From: Sphingomonadales bacterium
GTDB lineage: Bacteria; Pseudomonadota; Alphaproteobacteria; Sphingomonadales; Sphingomonadaceae
NCBI GenBank assembly: GCA_027486415.1
Contig: JAIXPC010000006.1
Coordinates: 124,001 to 188,000, forward strand
Length of the DNA stretch: 64,000 bases
Reading direction: 5' to 3'
The first letter of the stretch is position 1; every line of letters starts with the position of its first letter. Positions 34,418 to 42,912 of the stretch are shown here, piece after piece. The translations under genes were made by a program, and so were the position numbers. The notes beneath the pieces were generated by a model. That model searched no databases and was not told the DNA's origin. It worked only from the letters and a program-made list of their open reading frames with translations.

Positions 34418-34882
34418 TCAACCGACGTATTGCAGGGTGATCCATTCGGCGGCGAGCGCCGGCTTGGTCTCGCCATCGATCTCGACCGTGATGGCGGTGG
34501 TGGTCTGCCAGGCGCCATCCGGGCGCTGGGACACGTCGGTGATGGTGAAGCGGCCGCGAACACGCTTGCCGGATTTCACCGGCGCCATGAACCGCACCTT
34601 GTTGAGACCATAATTGACCCCCATGCGGGTGCCCTTGATGCCGGGCATCGCCGAATAGGCCATGACCGAAAGCAGGCTGAGCGTCAGATAGCCATGGGCA
34701 ATGGTGGTGCCGAACGGCGTCTGCGCGGCGAGTTCGGGATTGACGTGGATGAACTGGTGATCGCCCGTCACCTCGGCAAAGGCGTCGATCTTGGATTGCG
34801 GCACGTCGATCCAGTCCGACACGCCCACTTCGCTGCCCGCCAGCGCGCGATATTCATCCAGAGTCAGTGATTTTCCGGCCAC
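34418..34882 (-). CDS. MaoC-family enoyl-CoA hydratase
   Basis: A 154-residue hotdog-fold hydratase. The (R)-hydratase motif is AEVTGDHQFIHVNPELAAQTPFGTTIAHGYLTLSLL, with catalytic Asp and His. Later strands GVNYGLNKVRFMAPVKSGKR and TTTAITVEIDGETKPALAAEW complete the fold. It hydrates trans-2-enoyl-CoA to 3-hydroxyacyl-CoA. The start is a GTG (34882), which has GGAGAG eight bases upstream; the longer frame lacks a ribosome site. It precedes the thiolase gene on the same strand. Confidence 0.9.
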   Translation of the reverse strand: MAGKSLTLDEYRALAGSEVGVSDWIDVPQSKIDAFAEVTGDHQFIHVNPELAAQTPFGTTIAHGYLTLSLLSVMAYSAMPGIKGTRMGVNYGLNKVRFMAPVKSGKRVRGRFTITDVSQRPDGAWQTTTAITVEIDGETKPALAAEWITLQYVG

Positions 34883-34958
34883 GCCTGTCTCTCCCCAATG
34901 GCGATATTTGCCCCAGCCTAGGCGCCGCTTCACGCGCACGTCAACCCGCCAGAATCGT

Positions 34959-35010
34959 GGTTAAAGGGCCGGCGTTAACCCTCTGATTGATTTCAATTAA
35001 CCATAATCAG
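34959..35010. promoter_or_regulatory. AT-rich leader with repeated GTTAA boxes before a PEP-CTERM gene
   Basis: GGTTAA (34959-34964) and TTAACC (34975-34980) form a 6+6 inverted repeat with a ten-base spacer. TTAACC recurs at 34997-35002. CTGATT (34983-34988) and AATCAG (35005-35010) form a second inverted repeat. The region lies between the divergent MaoC and PEP-CTERM genes. It looks regulatory but the protein that binds it is unknown. Confidence 0.35.
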
Positions 35011-35071
35011 GCGTTAATGGCGATGGGCATTGGCCGGGCTCAACCGGCCCTCAATTGCCAGGAATTGCCCG

Positions 35072-35770
35072 ATGACCCGCCACATGCTTGCCGCCTTCGC
35101 CTTCGCCGCCGTGGCGATGATCGCCAGTGCCGATGCCGGCGCCGTCACCGTCTCCAGCATCGGCGGTGCGCCCGATCCCGGCCCCCGCCCGGGCGAGGAG
35201 CTGGTGGTGACCTTTGATGCCCCCAGCGCACCCGGTTTCCGCTGGAGCGGCGGGCTGGCGACGGCGCGGGGCACGGCTCGCGGTCTGAACACCGCGCCGG
35301 CCATGAACCGCAGCACCTATGGCTATGTCTCCAGCCGCAATCGCGATCCGGTGGCGACCCTGCACACCCCGGCACTCTCTTCGATCAGCTTCTACTGGGG
35401 CACGATGGACAGTCACAACTGGATGTGGGTGCTGGGACCGGACGAACGGCAACTGGCCTTCCTCCATCTCGGCAATCTTGATCGCGGCAACGAGCGCTTT
35501 GCCGGCGGCCCCGGCACCAACCGACGCGTGGTGATCACCGCCGGGCCGGGCGAAACCATCCGCGGCCTGCGTTTCTGGGCGCGCGGCGCGGCATTCGAGT
35601 TTGACGATTTCGCCGCCACGATGGCCAGCGCGGCAGCTGCAGCGGGTGCGGTGCCCGAACCTGACAGCTGGGCGATGATGATCGCCGGAATGGGTCTGAT
35701 CGGCCTCGTTGCGCGCCGCCGCCGAACACCGCCTGGCATCATTTCTGACGATAAGGTTAACATCCTGTGA
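35072..35770 (+). CDS. PEP-CTERM sorting-domain protein, tandem paralogue 1
   Basis: A 232-residue secreted protein. The signal peptide is MTRHMLAAFAFAAVAMIASADAGA. The body begins VSSIGGAPDPGPRPGEELVV and includes RWSGGLATA, GYVSSRNRDPVATLHTPALS, SISFYWGTMDSHNWMWVLG and FEFDDFAATMA. It ends in a PEP-CTERM signal, VPEPDSWAMMIAGMGLIGLV then ARRRR. The next gene has the same plan, so this is a tandem duplication. The fold may be a carbohydrate-binding or other beta-sandwich domain, but I cannot name it. An AGGA site lies nine bases before the ATG. Confidence 0.88.
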   Translation: MTRHMLAAFAFAAVAMIASADAGAVTVSSIGGAPDPGPRPGEELVVTFDAPSAPGFRWSGGLATARGTARGLNTAPAMNRSTYGYVSSRNRDPVATLHTPALSSISFYWGTMDSHNWMWVLGPDERQLAFLHLGNLDRGNERFAGGPGTNRRVVITAGPGETIRGLRFWARGAAFEFDDFAATMASAAAAAGAVPEPDSWAMMIAGMGLIGLVARRRRTPPGIISDDKVNIL

Positions 35771-35798
35771 ATTCTGCTTTTGCGTCGGAATTATTTCT

Positions 35799-35815
35799 GA
35801 TACGTAAACGTTGAG
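35799..35815. promoter_or_regulatory. Motif upstream of PEP-CTERM paralogue 2
   Basis: GATACGTAAACGTTGAG lies 17-33 bases upstream of the start at 35832, next to GTAAAC and AGGGAG (ribosome site). It resembles GATTACGAAAACGTTAAC at 9621 before another PEP-CTERM gene. It may be part of the promoter or an operator. Confidence 0.35.
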
Positions 35816-35831
35816 TAAACAGGGAGTGTGG

Positions 35832-36497
35832 ATGATGAAGCGTTGCATAATGGGATTGTTGGCCGCCGTCGGCATGGCGTCGGCCGCACAGGCGGTGACC
35901 GTGACCGGCACGTTCGGTGCCCCCGATCCGGGCCCGGCTGCGGGCCAGACCATCGTGATCAGTTTTGATGGCCCCAGTGCCGCCGGCTACTCCTGGTCGG
36001 GCGGGCTCGCCACCAGCTGCAGCTCGAGCAGTGCCGCCGCCATGCCGGCGGTTGGCCCAGGTGGCACGGCCAGCTGCTTCGGCTATGTCTCCAGCGCGAT
36101 CAATCCGAACAGCGCGACGCTCTCGACGCCGAACCTGTCGTCGATCAGCTTCTACTGGGGCTCCATCGACGCTTACAACTTCGTCGACGTCCTTGGCGCC
36201 GGCGGTGCAACGTTGCTGAGCATCTCGGGCAGCACGCTGCCGCCGTCCAATGGCAACCAGGGCCTGCCGCAGACCAACCGCCGGGTCAACTTCATTGCCG
36301 GCGCTGGCGAAGTGATCACGGGCCTGCGCCTGCGTTCGACCGGCGTCGCCTTTGAATTCGACAATTTTGCTGCCGCGGAAGTCCTTGATCCCGGTGGCGG
36401 CGCGGTGCCGGAACCGGCAACCTGGGCGATGCTGCTCAGCGGCTTCGGCCTTGTCGGCGTTTCGGCACGCCGTCGCCGCCGTACCGTCGCCGCCTGA
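35832..36497 (+). CDS. PEP-CTERM sorting-domain protein, tandem paralogue 2
   Basis: A 221-residue secreted protein. The signal peptide is MMKRCIMGLLAAVGMASAAQA. The mature part, GTFGAPDPGPAAGQTIVISF, SWSGGLATS, GYVSSAINPNSATLSTPNLS, SISFYWGSIDAYNFVDVLG and FEFDNFAAAEV, follows paralogue 1 segment by segment. It ends VPEPATWAMLLSGFGLVGVS then ARRRRR. The start was set at ATG 35832, with AGGGAG at 35821-35826. Compared with paralogue 1 it has extra Ser/Gly-rich inserts and two added cysteines. Role unknown; likely surface-anchored or released after exosortase processing. Confidence 0.88.
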   Translation: MMKRCIMGLLAAVGMASAAQAVTVTGTFGAPDPGPAAGQTIVISFDGPSAAGYSWSGGLATSCSSSSAAAMPAVGPGGTASCFGYVSSAINPNSATLSTPNLSSISFYWGSIDAYNFVDVLGAGGATLLSISGSTLPPSNGNQGLPQTNRRVNFIAGAGEVITGLRLRSTGVAFEFDNFAAAEVLDPGGGAVPEPATWAMLLSGFGLVGVSARRRRRTVAA

Positions 36498-36539
36498 CCA
36501 TCTTCGGCACGCTGCTGAGCGCTGCCGAGGTCCAATTAT

Positions 36540-36584
36540 CGCCGGCACGCCGACCATGGGTCAGCGTGCCGGCGATTGCTTTTT
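36540..36584 (+). terminator. Rho-independent terminator after the PEP-CTERM pair
   Basis: CGCCGGCACGC (36540-36550) pairs perfectly with GCGTGCCGGCG (36564-36574). The inner bases GACC/GGTC extend the stem. ATTGCTTTTT follows. It lies 43 bases past the stop of paralogue 2 and shields the downstream putA gene. Confidence 0.9.
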
Positions 36585-36648
36585 CGGCCGCCGCCTTTGG
36601 TCGGCAAGGGATGGTGACGCAGCCCGCGGGCCCGCCTAAACCACCGCC

Positions 36649-39645
36649 ATGATCGAATCGACCTCCGCCGCCCGCGCCCCGATGCGCGCGCTCCACCGCG
36701 CTGCCGAACCCGATGTGCTGGCCACACTGCTGCCCGCCGCCACGCTGGATCCTGCCACCCGCACTGCCGTCGAGGGCCGGGCCAGGGCATTGCTCGCCGA
36801 TCTGCGCGCCGCGCAGGGATCGGGCTGGGTCAACCGCTTCCTGCATCAGTATCAGCTCAATACCGCCGAGGGCGTGGCACTGCTCAGCCTGGCTGAAGCC
36901 TTTCTGCGCGTGCCCGACACCGCCACTGCCGACCTGCTGATCCGCGACAAGCTGGGCACGCCTGACTGGTCGGATCACCTGGGCGATTCCGATTCCGCGC
37001 TGGTCAATTCCGCCACCTGGGGCCTTGTCATCACCCGCGCGCTGGTCGCCGATGATGGCCGCGCCAGCGTGCTGAAGCGGCTGATCGCTCGTGCCGGCGA
37101 ACCCTTCGTACGGCAGGGCGTTGGTGCTGCCATGCGGCTGATGGGCCAGGTGTTCGTGATGGGCCGCACCATCGAGGAGGCGCTGGCCCGCGCAGACGAC
37201 AAGGACAATCGCGGCTTTACCGCCAGTTTCGACATGCTGGGCGAAGCGGCGCGCACCTTTGCCGATGGCCAGCGCTATTTCGACAGTTACAAGGCTGCCA
37301 TCGCCGCCGTCGGCCGCCAGGCCAATCGCGCCAATGCGATCACGGCCCGGCATTCGATCTCGGTCAAGCTGTCTGCACTGCATCCGCGCTATGAAACCGC
37401 GCACGCCGCCACCTGCGTGCCCGAACTGATCGCCATGCTGAACGATCTGGCCGATGCAGCGGCTGCCGCCGGCATCGGCCTGACGGTCGATGCCGAGGAG
37501 CAAGACCGGCTGGAAATGAGCCTCGACATCATTGCCGCCGTCGCCCGCACGCCCCGTCCGGGCTGGGGTGGTCTGGGCATGGCCATCCAGGCCTATGGCA
37601 AGCGCGCCCGCGCCGTCATCGCCTGGGCTGGTGCGCTGGCCGGCGAGATTGGCGAACAGCTGACCGTGCGGCTGGTGAAAGGCGCCTATTGGGACAGCGA
37701 GATCAAGCGCACGCAGGAACAGGGGCTGGCCGACTATCCGCTGTTCACGAGGAAGGCCGCGACCGATGTTTCCTACCTCGCCTGCGCGGCTGACATGCTG
37801 GCCGATCGCCGCCTCTATCCGGCGTTCGCCACCCACAATGCGCTCACCGTAGCCACCATCCAGGAATGGGCCACGCAGCAGGGCCGCACCGATTTCGAAT
37901 TCCAGCGCCTGCACGGCATGGGCGAAGGCCTGTTCGAACGGTTGGTGCGTGAACAGGGCCTGCGCTGCCGCACCTATGCGCCGGTCGGCGGCCACCGCGA
38001 TCTGCTCGCCTATCTCGTGCGCCGCCTGCTCGAAAACGGCGCCAACTCCAGCTTTGTCCACCAGTTGGCCGATGCCAATGTCAGCGACGATGAACTGCTG
38101 GCCGATCCGGCGGTGAAGATCCGTGGGCTGGGCGGCAGCCCGCACCCGTCGATCCCGCTGCCGGCCGCGCTGTATGGCGAGAGCCGCCGCAACAGCACCG
38201 GCATAGATCTGGCCGATGCGGGCGTGCTCGCTGACTTGGCCGCTCATGTGGCTGGATTTGCGCTGCCGGGAGCCCCTGCCCCGGTTGACGTCGCCGCCAC
38301 CATCGCTGCGGCCCACGCCGGCTTTGCCGACTGGGCGCGCCAGCCGGTTGCCGCGCGCGCCGTCGTGCTCGACCGCCTGGCCGACCTGATGGAACGTGAC
38401 GCCCGCGACCTGATGGCGGCGCTGGTGATCGAGGCGAAGAAGACCCTGCCCGATGCGCTGGCCGAAGTGCGCGAGGCGGTCGATTTCTGCCGCTATTACG
38501 CCGCGGAGGCCCGCCGCATCATGGTGCCGACCCTGCTCCCCGGCCCCACGGGTGAAAGGAACGAACTGCACCTTGCCCCGCGCGGCGTGTTCGCGGCGAT
38601 TGCGCCGTGGAACTTCCCGCTCGCCATCTTCCTTGGCCAAGTTTCGGCCGCGCTGGTCGCCGGCAACGCCGTCGTTGCCAAGCCGGCGCCGCAGACGCCG
38701 GTTATCGCCGCGATGGCGCGCGCGCTGGCGCTGGAAGCCGGCGTGCCGCCAGACGTGTTCGGCCTCGTCACCGGCGGCGGCGAGGTCGGCGATGGGCTGG
38801 TTCGTCACCCCCGCGTCATGGGCGTCGCCTTCACCGGCTCCACCGCGACCGCCCGTCGCATCGCCCGCGCCCTGCTGGATGATGAAACCCGCCCGCTGGT
38901 GCCGCTGATCGCGGAAACCGGCGGCATCAACGCCATGATCGTCGATTCGACCGCACTCACCGAACAGGTGGTGGCCGATGTCATCACGTCCGCCTTCCGT
39001 TCCGCCGGCCAGCGCTGTTCGGCACTGCGCCTGCTGCTGGTTCAGGACGACGTGGCGGATCGCACATTGGCGATGCTGAAGGGAGCGATGGATTGCCTGG
39101 TGCTGGGCGACACGCGCGATCCGGCCGTTGACGTTGGCCCGGTGATCGATGCCGCCGCGTTTGATCGGCTGGAAACCTATCGCCAGGGCCAGAAGAACCG
39201 CTGGATCCACGCGATGCCGGCCAGCGACACGCCCAACCTGGTGCCGCCCACGATCATCCAGCTGGACGCCGCCACCGATCTCAAGGCCGAATGGTTCGGG
39301 CCACTGCTGCACGTCGCCACCTGGCCGGCGGGCAGGCTGGCGGAAACCGTCGCCGCCATCAACGCCAGCGGCTATGGCCTGACCATGGGCCTGCACAGCC
39401 GCATCGCCAGCGTGGCGGCCGAGGTCACGGGCCTGGCCGAAGTCGGCAATCTTTACATCAACCGGTCGATGATCGGGGCCGTGGTGGGCAGCCAGCCGTT
39501 TGGCGGCGAAGGCCTGTCGGGCACCGGCTTCAAGGCCGGCGGGCCGCACTATCTCTACCGCTTCCTCACCGAACGCACCGTGTCCACCGACACGACCAGC
39601 GCCGGCGGCAACGCCACGCTGCTCAGCATTGACGATGATGCCTAA
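36649..39645 (+). CDS. putA: Bifunctional proline dehydrogenase / glutamate semialdehyde dehydrogenase
   Basis: A 998-residue PutA. The proline dehydrogenase barrel occupies about residues 130-480 (RHSISVKLSALHPRYE, LTVDAEEQDRLEMSLDII, VRLVKGAYWDSEIKRTQE, ATHNALTVATI, YAPVGGHRDLLAYLVRRLLENGANSSFV). The aldehyde dehydrogenase part is about 520-970 (LAPRGVFAAIAPWNFPLAIF, GVAFTGSTATARRIA, AETGGINAMIVDST, catalytic Cys in SAGQRCSALRLLL). It oxidises proline to glutamate at the inner membrane. The N-terminus has no ribbon-helix-helix, so it should not self-repress like the E. coli form. A CTAAA box lies just before the ATG. Its stop overlaps the next gene's stop. Confidence 0.96.
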   Translation: MIESTSAARAPMRALHRAAEPDVLATLLPAATLDPATRTAVEGRARALLADLRAAQGSGWVNRFLHQYQLNTAEGVALLSLAEAFLRVPDTATADLLIRDKLGTPDWSDHLGDSDSALVNSATWGLVITRALVADDGRASVLKRLIARAGEPFVRQGVGAAMRLMGQVFVMGRTIEEALARADDKDNRGFTASFDMLGEAARTFADGQRYFDSYKAAIAAVGRQANRANAITARHSISVKLSALHPRYETAHAATCVPELIAMLNDLADAAAAAGIGLTVDAEEQDRLEMSLDIIAAVARTPRPGWGGLGMAIQAYGKRARAVIAWAGALAGEIGEQLTVRLVKGAYWDSEIKRTQEQGLADYPLFTRKAATDVSYLACAADMLADRRLYPAFATHNALTVATIQEWATQQGRTDFEFQRLHGMGEGLFERLVREQGLRCRTYAPVGGHRDLLAYLVRRLLENGANSSFVHQLADANVSDDELLADPAVKIRGLGGSPHPSIPLPAALYGESRRNSTGIDLADAGVLADLAAHVAGFALPGAPAPVDVAATIAAAHAGFADWARQPVAARAVVLDRLADLMERDARDLMAALVIEAKKTLPDALAEVREAVDFCRYYAAEARRIMVPTLLPGPTGERNELHLAPRGVFAAIAPWNFPLAIFLGQVSAALVAGNAVVAKPAPQTPVIAAMARALALEAGVPPDVFGLVTGGGEVGDGLVRHPRVMGVAFTGSTATARRIARALLDDETRPLVPLIAETGGINAMIVDSTALTEQVVADVITSAFRSAGQRCSALRLLLVQDDVADRTLAMLKGAMDCLVLGDTRDPAVDVGPVIDAAAFDRLETYRQGQKNRWIHAMPASDTPNLVPPTIIQLDAATDLKAEWFGPLLHVATWPAGRLAETVAAINASGYGLTMGLHSRIASVAAEVTGLAEVGNLYINRSMIGAVVGSQPFGGEGLSGTGFKAGGPHYLYRFLTERTVSTDTTSAGGNATLLSIDDDA

Positions 39646-40778
39646 CGGCTGCGGTCACTGATCTGGGTGGGGTCGATCAGCGTGCCATCGGGTGCGGCGG
39701 TGAACGTCGTCTGGGTCGGATAGGCGAATTCCACCTTCAGCTCGGCAAAGCGGCGCAGGATGGCGATGGCAACCGCTTGCCGCGCGTTCAGCATGACGCC
39801 GAGATCGGGGACGGTGACGAAGAAGATCAGCTCGTAATCGATGCTGGAGGCGGCAAAGGCGGCAAAGCTGGCGCGATCGAACCGGCAATCGGGCACGGCG
39901 CTCACGATGGCCTCCAGCTCGCCGGGCAGCGCCGCCAGCACGTCGGGCGGGGTCTGATAGGTCAGGCTCAGGATCATCGCGACCCGCCGTTCCTCGATGC
40001 GGCGCAAATTGGCCACCTGCTGTTCCAGCAGCTTGGTGTTGGCCATCACCAGCTGCTCGCCCGACAGCGCGCGGATGCGGGTGGTCTTCAGGCCGATATG
40101 TTCGACAGTGCCGACCGACGTGCCGTAACTGATCGTATCCCCCACCCGGAACGGCCGGTCGAACAGGATGGCGAGCGCGGCGAACAGGTCGGAAAAGATG
40201 CCCTGCGCGGCAAGGCCGATGGCGATGCCGCCAACGCCAAGGCCGGCGACCAGAGCGGTGACATTCACCCCCAGGTTGTCGAGCACCAGGATCGCCGCCA
40301 GCAGCCAGACGACGACGTTCACCAGCACGGTGATGACGCCCATCGCGCTGCCCAGGGCGCTGTGATCCTCGGCAGTGCCGTTGCCGGCCTTGCGCCTGAT
40401 CAGGCCCAGCACCAGTTCGCGCAGCCACAGCGCGCCCTGCACCGCCATGGCGATGGTAAACAGCGTATCGGCCAGTGCCATCAGCGCCCCCGGCGGGGCA
40501 ACGGCATGGGTGGCCGCGTCAAAGGCCACAGTGCCCAGGAACAGCACCATCGTGCGCCCGACCAGCGCGCGCAGCAGGCTGGGATGCCCGCCCGCCTCTG
40601 CCGGCAGAAAGCGCAGCAGGCCGGCCCGCAGCAGCCACAGGCCGGTGAACACCGCCAGACCGAACGCCACCCCGACCAGGGCCTCGCTGCTGTCATTGCT
40701 CAGCCAGTCGATGCTGGTCATGAAGGCCGATTCGACCCGGGTGACGGCACGGGCGACGGGATCACTGCCCAGCAGCAT
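39642..40778 (-). CDS. MscS-family mechanosensitive channel
   Basis: A 378-residue membrane protein. Hydrophobic segments lie at about residues 35-60, 75-95, 110-130, 150-180, then the pore helix and MscS beta domain: LVAGLGVGGIAIGLAAQGIFSDLFAALAILFDRPFRVGDTI, GTVEHIGLKTTRIRALSGEQLVMANTKLLE. The GIAIGLAAQ motif is typical of the third helix. It should release solutes upon hypo-osmotic shock. The ATG at 40778 overlaps the ygfZ stop by one base (TGATG); a GTG three bases earlier (40781) is an alternative. Confidence 0.92.
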   Translation of the reverse strand: MLLGSDPVARAVTRVESAFMTSIDWLSNDSSEALVGVAFGLAVFTGLWLLRAGLLRFLPAEAGGHPSLLRALVGRTMVLFLGTVAFDAATHAVAPPGALMALADTLFTIAMAVQGALWLRELVLGLIRRKAGNGTAEDHSALGSAMGVITVLVNVVVWLLAAILVLDNLGVNVTALVAGLGVGGIAIGLAAQGIFSDLFAALAILFDRPFRVGDTISYGTSVGTVEHIGLKTTRIRALSGEQLVMANTKLLEQQVANLRRIEERRVAMILSLTYQTPPDVLAALPGELEAIVSAVPDCRFDRASFAAFAASSIDYELIFFVTVPDLGVMLNARQAVAIAILRRFAELKVEFAYPTQTTFTAAPDGTLIDPTQISDRSR

Positions 40779-41575
40779 CACGCCGTCGCCTCCGCCAGCG
40801 CCGGGGCCAGCCAGCCGACCCGGCGCACGCTCACCCGCGCCTCGCCCAGCGTCAGCGTCTTGTCTGCCTCCTCCAGACGCAGATGCACGAAGGCCGCCTG
40901 CCCCCGCCGGCTGCGGAGCTTGCCGCAGGCACGGCCCTGCCCATCCTTCACCTCGACCGCATCACCGGGATCGCCGTCGATCGTCACCGGCACCAGCCGC
41001 CGCTGCACCTTGTCGCGGTGGTGCATGCGCGCCGTGTTCTCCTGGCCGACATAACAGCCCTTGGTAAAACTGACGCCGTTCAGCAGATCAGCGCCGGTTT
41101 CCAGCCACAGCAGGTCGTCACTGCCCACATCATCACTGTCGGGCACGCCAATTTCGTGGCGGTGCGCGTCCCACGCCCGCGCGCCGTCGGGCGCATCGCC
41201 GGCCTTGCCGATCCAGCGTGCGCCGAGCGCCGGCCAACGCGGGTCCAGCCGCGTATCGGCCGGCCACATTGCCAGCACGGCCAGATCGTCGCGGCGCGTG
41301 ATGGTGACGGCGCGGCGCAATCTGTACATCGTCAGGCGCTTCGCCAGCGCATCGGCCTTGGCTGCGGCCCCATCGATCAGCACGCCATCATCGCCGCCAT
41401 CATGCAGGATGAAATCAAACAAAGCCTTGCCCTGCGGTGAGAGCAGCCCGGCATAGACGGCGCGATCGGGCGCCAGCAGGCCGGCATCATGGGTGATCAG
41501 GCCCTGCAGGAAATCGCGGGCGTCGGCACCGGCAACAGCGATCACGGCGCGGTTTTCAAGGCGAACGGGGGTCAT
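40778..41575 (-). CDS. ygfZ: Folate-binding YgfZ / GcvT-like Fe-S assembly protein
   Basis: A 265-residue protein starting MTPVRLENRAVIAVAGADAR. The signature is SFTKGCYVGQENTARMHHRDKVQRRLVPV (KGCYxGQE), and it opens with the FLQGLITHD segment shared by GcvT/YgfZ. YgfZ binds tetrahydrofolate and helps make or repair some [4Fe-4S] enzymes; queG and moaA in this window are enzymes of that type, though direct dependence is an inference. The upstream frame extends further, but the start here begins the conserved region. Confidence 0.9.
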   Translation of the reverse strand: MTPVRLENRAVIAVAGADARDFLQGLITHDAGLLAPDRAVYAGLLSPQGKALFDFILHDGGDDGVLIDGAAAKADALAKRLTMYRLRRAVTITRRDDLAVLAMWPADTRLDPRWPALGARWIGKAGDAPDGARAWDAHRHEIGVPDSDDVGSDDLLWLETGADLLNGVSFTKGCYVGQENTARMHHRDKVQRRLVPVTIDGDPGDAVEVKDGQGRACGKLRSRRGQAAFVHLRLEEADKTLTLGEARVSVRRVGWLAPALAEATA

Positions 41576-41641
41576 GCCCCCACAGATAGGCATGTGCGAC
41601 GGCTTTGGGAATGGCGCGCACAAAAGCCCACCGCACGGCGC

Positions 41642-41670
41642 TTGACTTTCACCGCAGCTTTCCCCAATGG
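41642..41670 (+). promoter_or_regulatory. Predicted rpmG promoter
   Basis: TTGACT at 41642-41647, a 17-base spacer, then CAATGG at 41665-41670, followed by GAGCGC. The GGGAGCGC box (41669-41676) also occurs after the -10 region of the tRNA-Asn promoter. The -10 fit is weak, so the element is tentative. Confidence 0.5.
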
Positions 41671-41733
41671 GAGCGCCTTCGCCGCGCCGGCCATGGCCTC
41701 GCGTGGGCACCACTGTTTTTCGGAACCGGAACC

Positions 41734-41901
41734 ATGGCCAAGCCGACGACCATCAAGATCAAGCTCGTGTCCACCGCCGACACCGGCTATTATTACGTCA
41801 CCAAGAAGAACCCGCGCACGCAGACCGACAAGCTGCTGTTCCGCAAGTATGACCCGGTGGCGCGCAAGCACGTCGAATTCAAGGAAGCCAAGATCAAGTA
41901 A
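41734..41901 (+). CDS. rpmG: 50S ribosomal protein L33
   Basis: A 55-residue protein starting [20 protein letters not shown], with [20 protein letters not shown] and an end [10 protein letters not shown]. Sequence and length are those of bacterial L33 of the cysteine-free type. The earlier in-frame codons are noncoding. It is a single-gene unit with its own promoter and a strong terminator. It is lysine-rich and sits at the large-subunit E site. Confidence 0.98.
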   Translation: MAKPTTIKIKLVSTADTGYYYVTKKNPRTQTDKLLFRKYDPVARKHVEFKEAKIK

Positions 41902-41932
41902 GCGCCGACGCGCTGGCTTTCTGGCTGCAACG

Positions 41933-41959
41933 GGGCTGGCGGAAACGCCGGCCCTTTTT
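41933..41959 (+). terminator. Rho-independent terminator of rpmG
   Basis: GGGCTGGCG (41933-41941) pairs with CGCCGGCCC (41946-41954), with one G-T pair, around a GAAA loop and followed by TTTTT. It lies 31 bases after the rpmG stop. Confidence 0.92.
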
Positions 41960-42022
41960 GCGTTTCCCCTGTGCGGCTTCGCCCGCTTGGCAGCGCGTGC
42001 CGCAGCGTCTAGGGCAAATGCC

Positions 42023-42301
42023 GTGCTGCGTGACCGCCCCTCTCCTTCCGATCCGGCCGTGCTGGCGTTGCAGGCGCTTGCCCAGGTGGCCGGTGACGAG
42101 AACATGGGCCCGCGCTTCCTGGCGTTGACCGGCATGGATGTCGCCGAACTGCGCGCCAAGGCGGGCGAACCGGCAACCCTGGTGGCGCTGCTGGATTATC
42201 TGATGGCCAACGAACCCGATCTGGTCGCCACGGCCGAGGCCATCGGAGTGACGCCCGAACAACTGGCCGGCGCCGCGCGCGCTCTGGGAGGTGAATGGTG
42301 A
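42023..42301 (+). CDS. DUF3572 family protein
   Basis: A 92-residue acidic helical protein. It starts at GTG 42023 with AGGG eight bases upstream: VLRDRPSPSDPAVLALQALA, then ALTGMDVAELRAKAGEPATL and IGVTPEQLAGAARALGGEW. This is the alphaproteobacterial DUF3572 family, of unknown function. The longer upstream frame crosses rpmG and is noncoding. The stop overlaps the start of the HAD gene by seven bases. Confidence 0.82.
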   Translation: MLRDRPSPSDPAVLALQALAQVAGDENMGPRFLALTGMDVAELRAKAGEPATLVALLDYLMANEPDLVATAEAIGVTPEQLAGAARALGGEW

Positions 42302-42909
42302 AGGCCCGCCCGCTCATCGTGTCTGATTGCGATGGCGTGCTGCTGCACTTCATCGCGCCCTTCATCGATTATCTGCGCGACATCCACGGCTACAGTCTCA
42401 AGATGGAAAGCTTCGCGCTCACCGGCAATGTCCGCCGCCCCGATGGCAGCGCGGTGGAAGGCCATGAATTCCCGCCGCTGCTCGATGGCTTCTTCACCAC
42501 CCATATGCCGCAGCAGACACCGATTCCCGGCGCAGCCGATGCGCTCCAGCATCTGGCGCGGTCGTGCGACGTGGTGGTGCTCACCAACATCGCCGATCAC
42601 CATGCCGAACGCCGCACCGCCGAGCTGCAGCGCATGGGAATGCCCTATCCCGTCATCGGGAACCAGGGCGGCAAGGGCCCGCCGCTGAAGAAGCTGCTCG
42701 ACGAATTCCAGCCGTCCGAAGCCATCTTCATCGACGATCTGCCGCCCAACCACACATCGGTGAAAACCCACGTGCCGCACGTCCACCGCCTGCACATGGT
42801 GGCCGAGCACGAGGTGCGCCACATCATCCCGCAATCGCCCGACGCCCACGCCCGCCACGATGACTGGCCGGCGATGCTGTCCCACATCGAAACCATCCTG
42901 AAAGGCTGA
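42295..42909 (+). CDS. HAD-superfamily hydrolase
   Basis: A 204-residue HAD protein. Motif I is SDCDGVLLHF (nucleophile Asp), motif II is VVVLTNIADHH, motif III the Lys in GGKGPPLKKLL and motif IV AIFIDDLPPNH. The cap is short. The family includes many phosphatases; the substrate is unknown. ATG 42295 overlaps DUF3572, and the GTG at 42298 is an alternative. It is followed four bases on by a RidA gene. Confidence 0.88.
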   Translation: MVKARPLIVSDCDGVLLHFIAPFIDYLRDIHGYSLKMESFALTGNVRRPDGSAVEGHEFPPLLDGFFTTHMPQQTPIPGAADALQHLARSCDVVVLTNIADHHAERRTAELQRMGMPYPVIGNQGGKGPPLKKLLDEFQPSEAIFIDDLPPNHTSVKTHVPHVHRLHMVAEHEVRHIIPQSPDAHARHDDWPAMLSHIETILKG

Positions 42910-42912
42910 TCC

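Noticed and set aside
36436..39549. 1037-residue open frame antisense to putA
   Set aside because: Shadow of putA; composition and lack of motifs.
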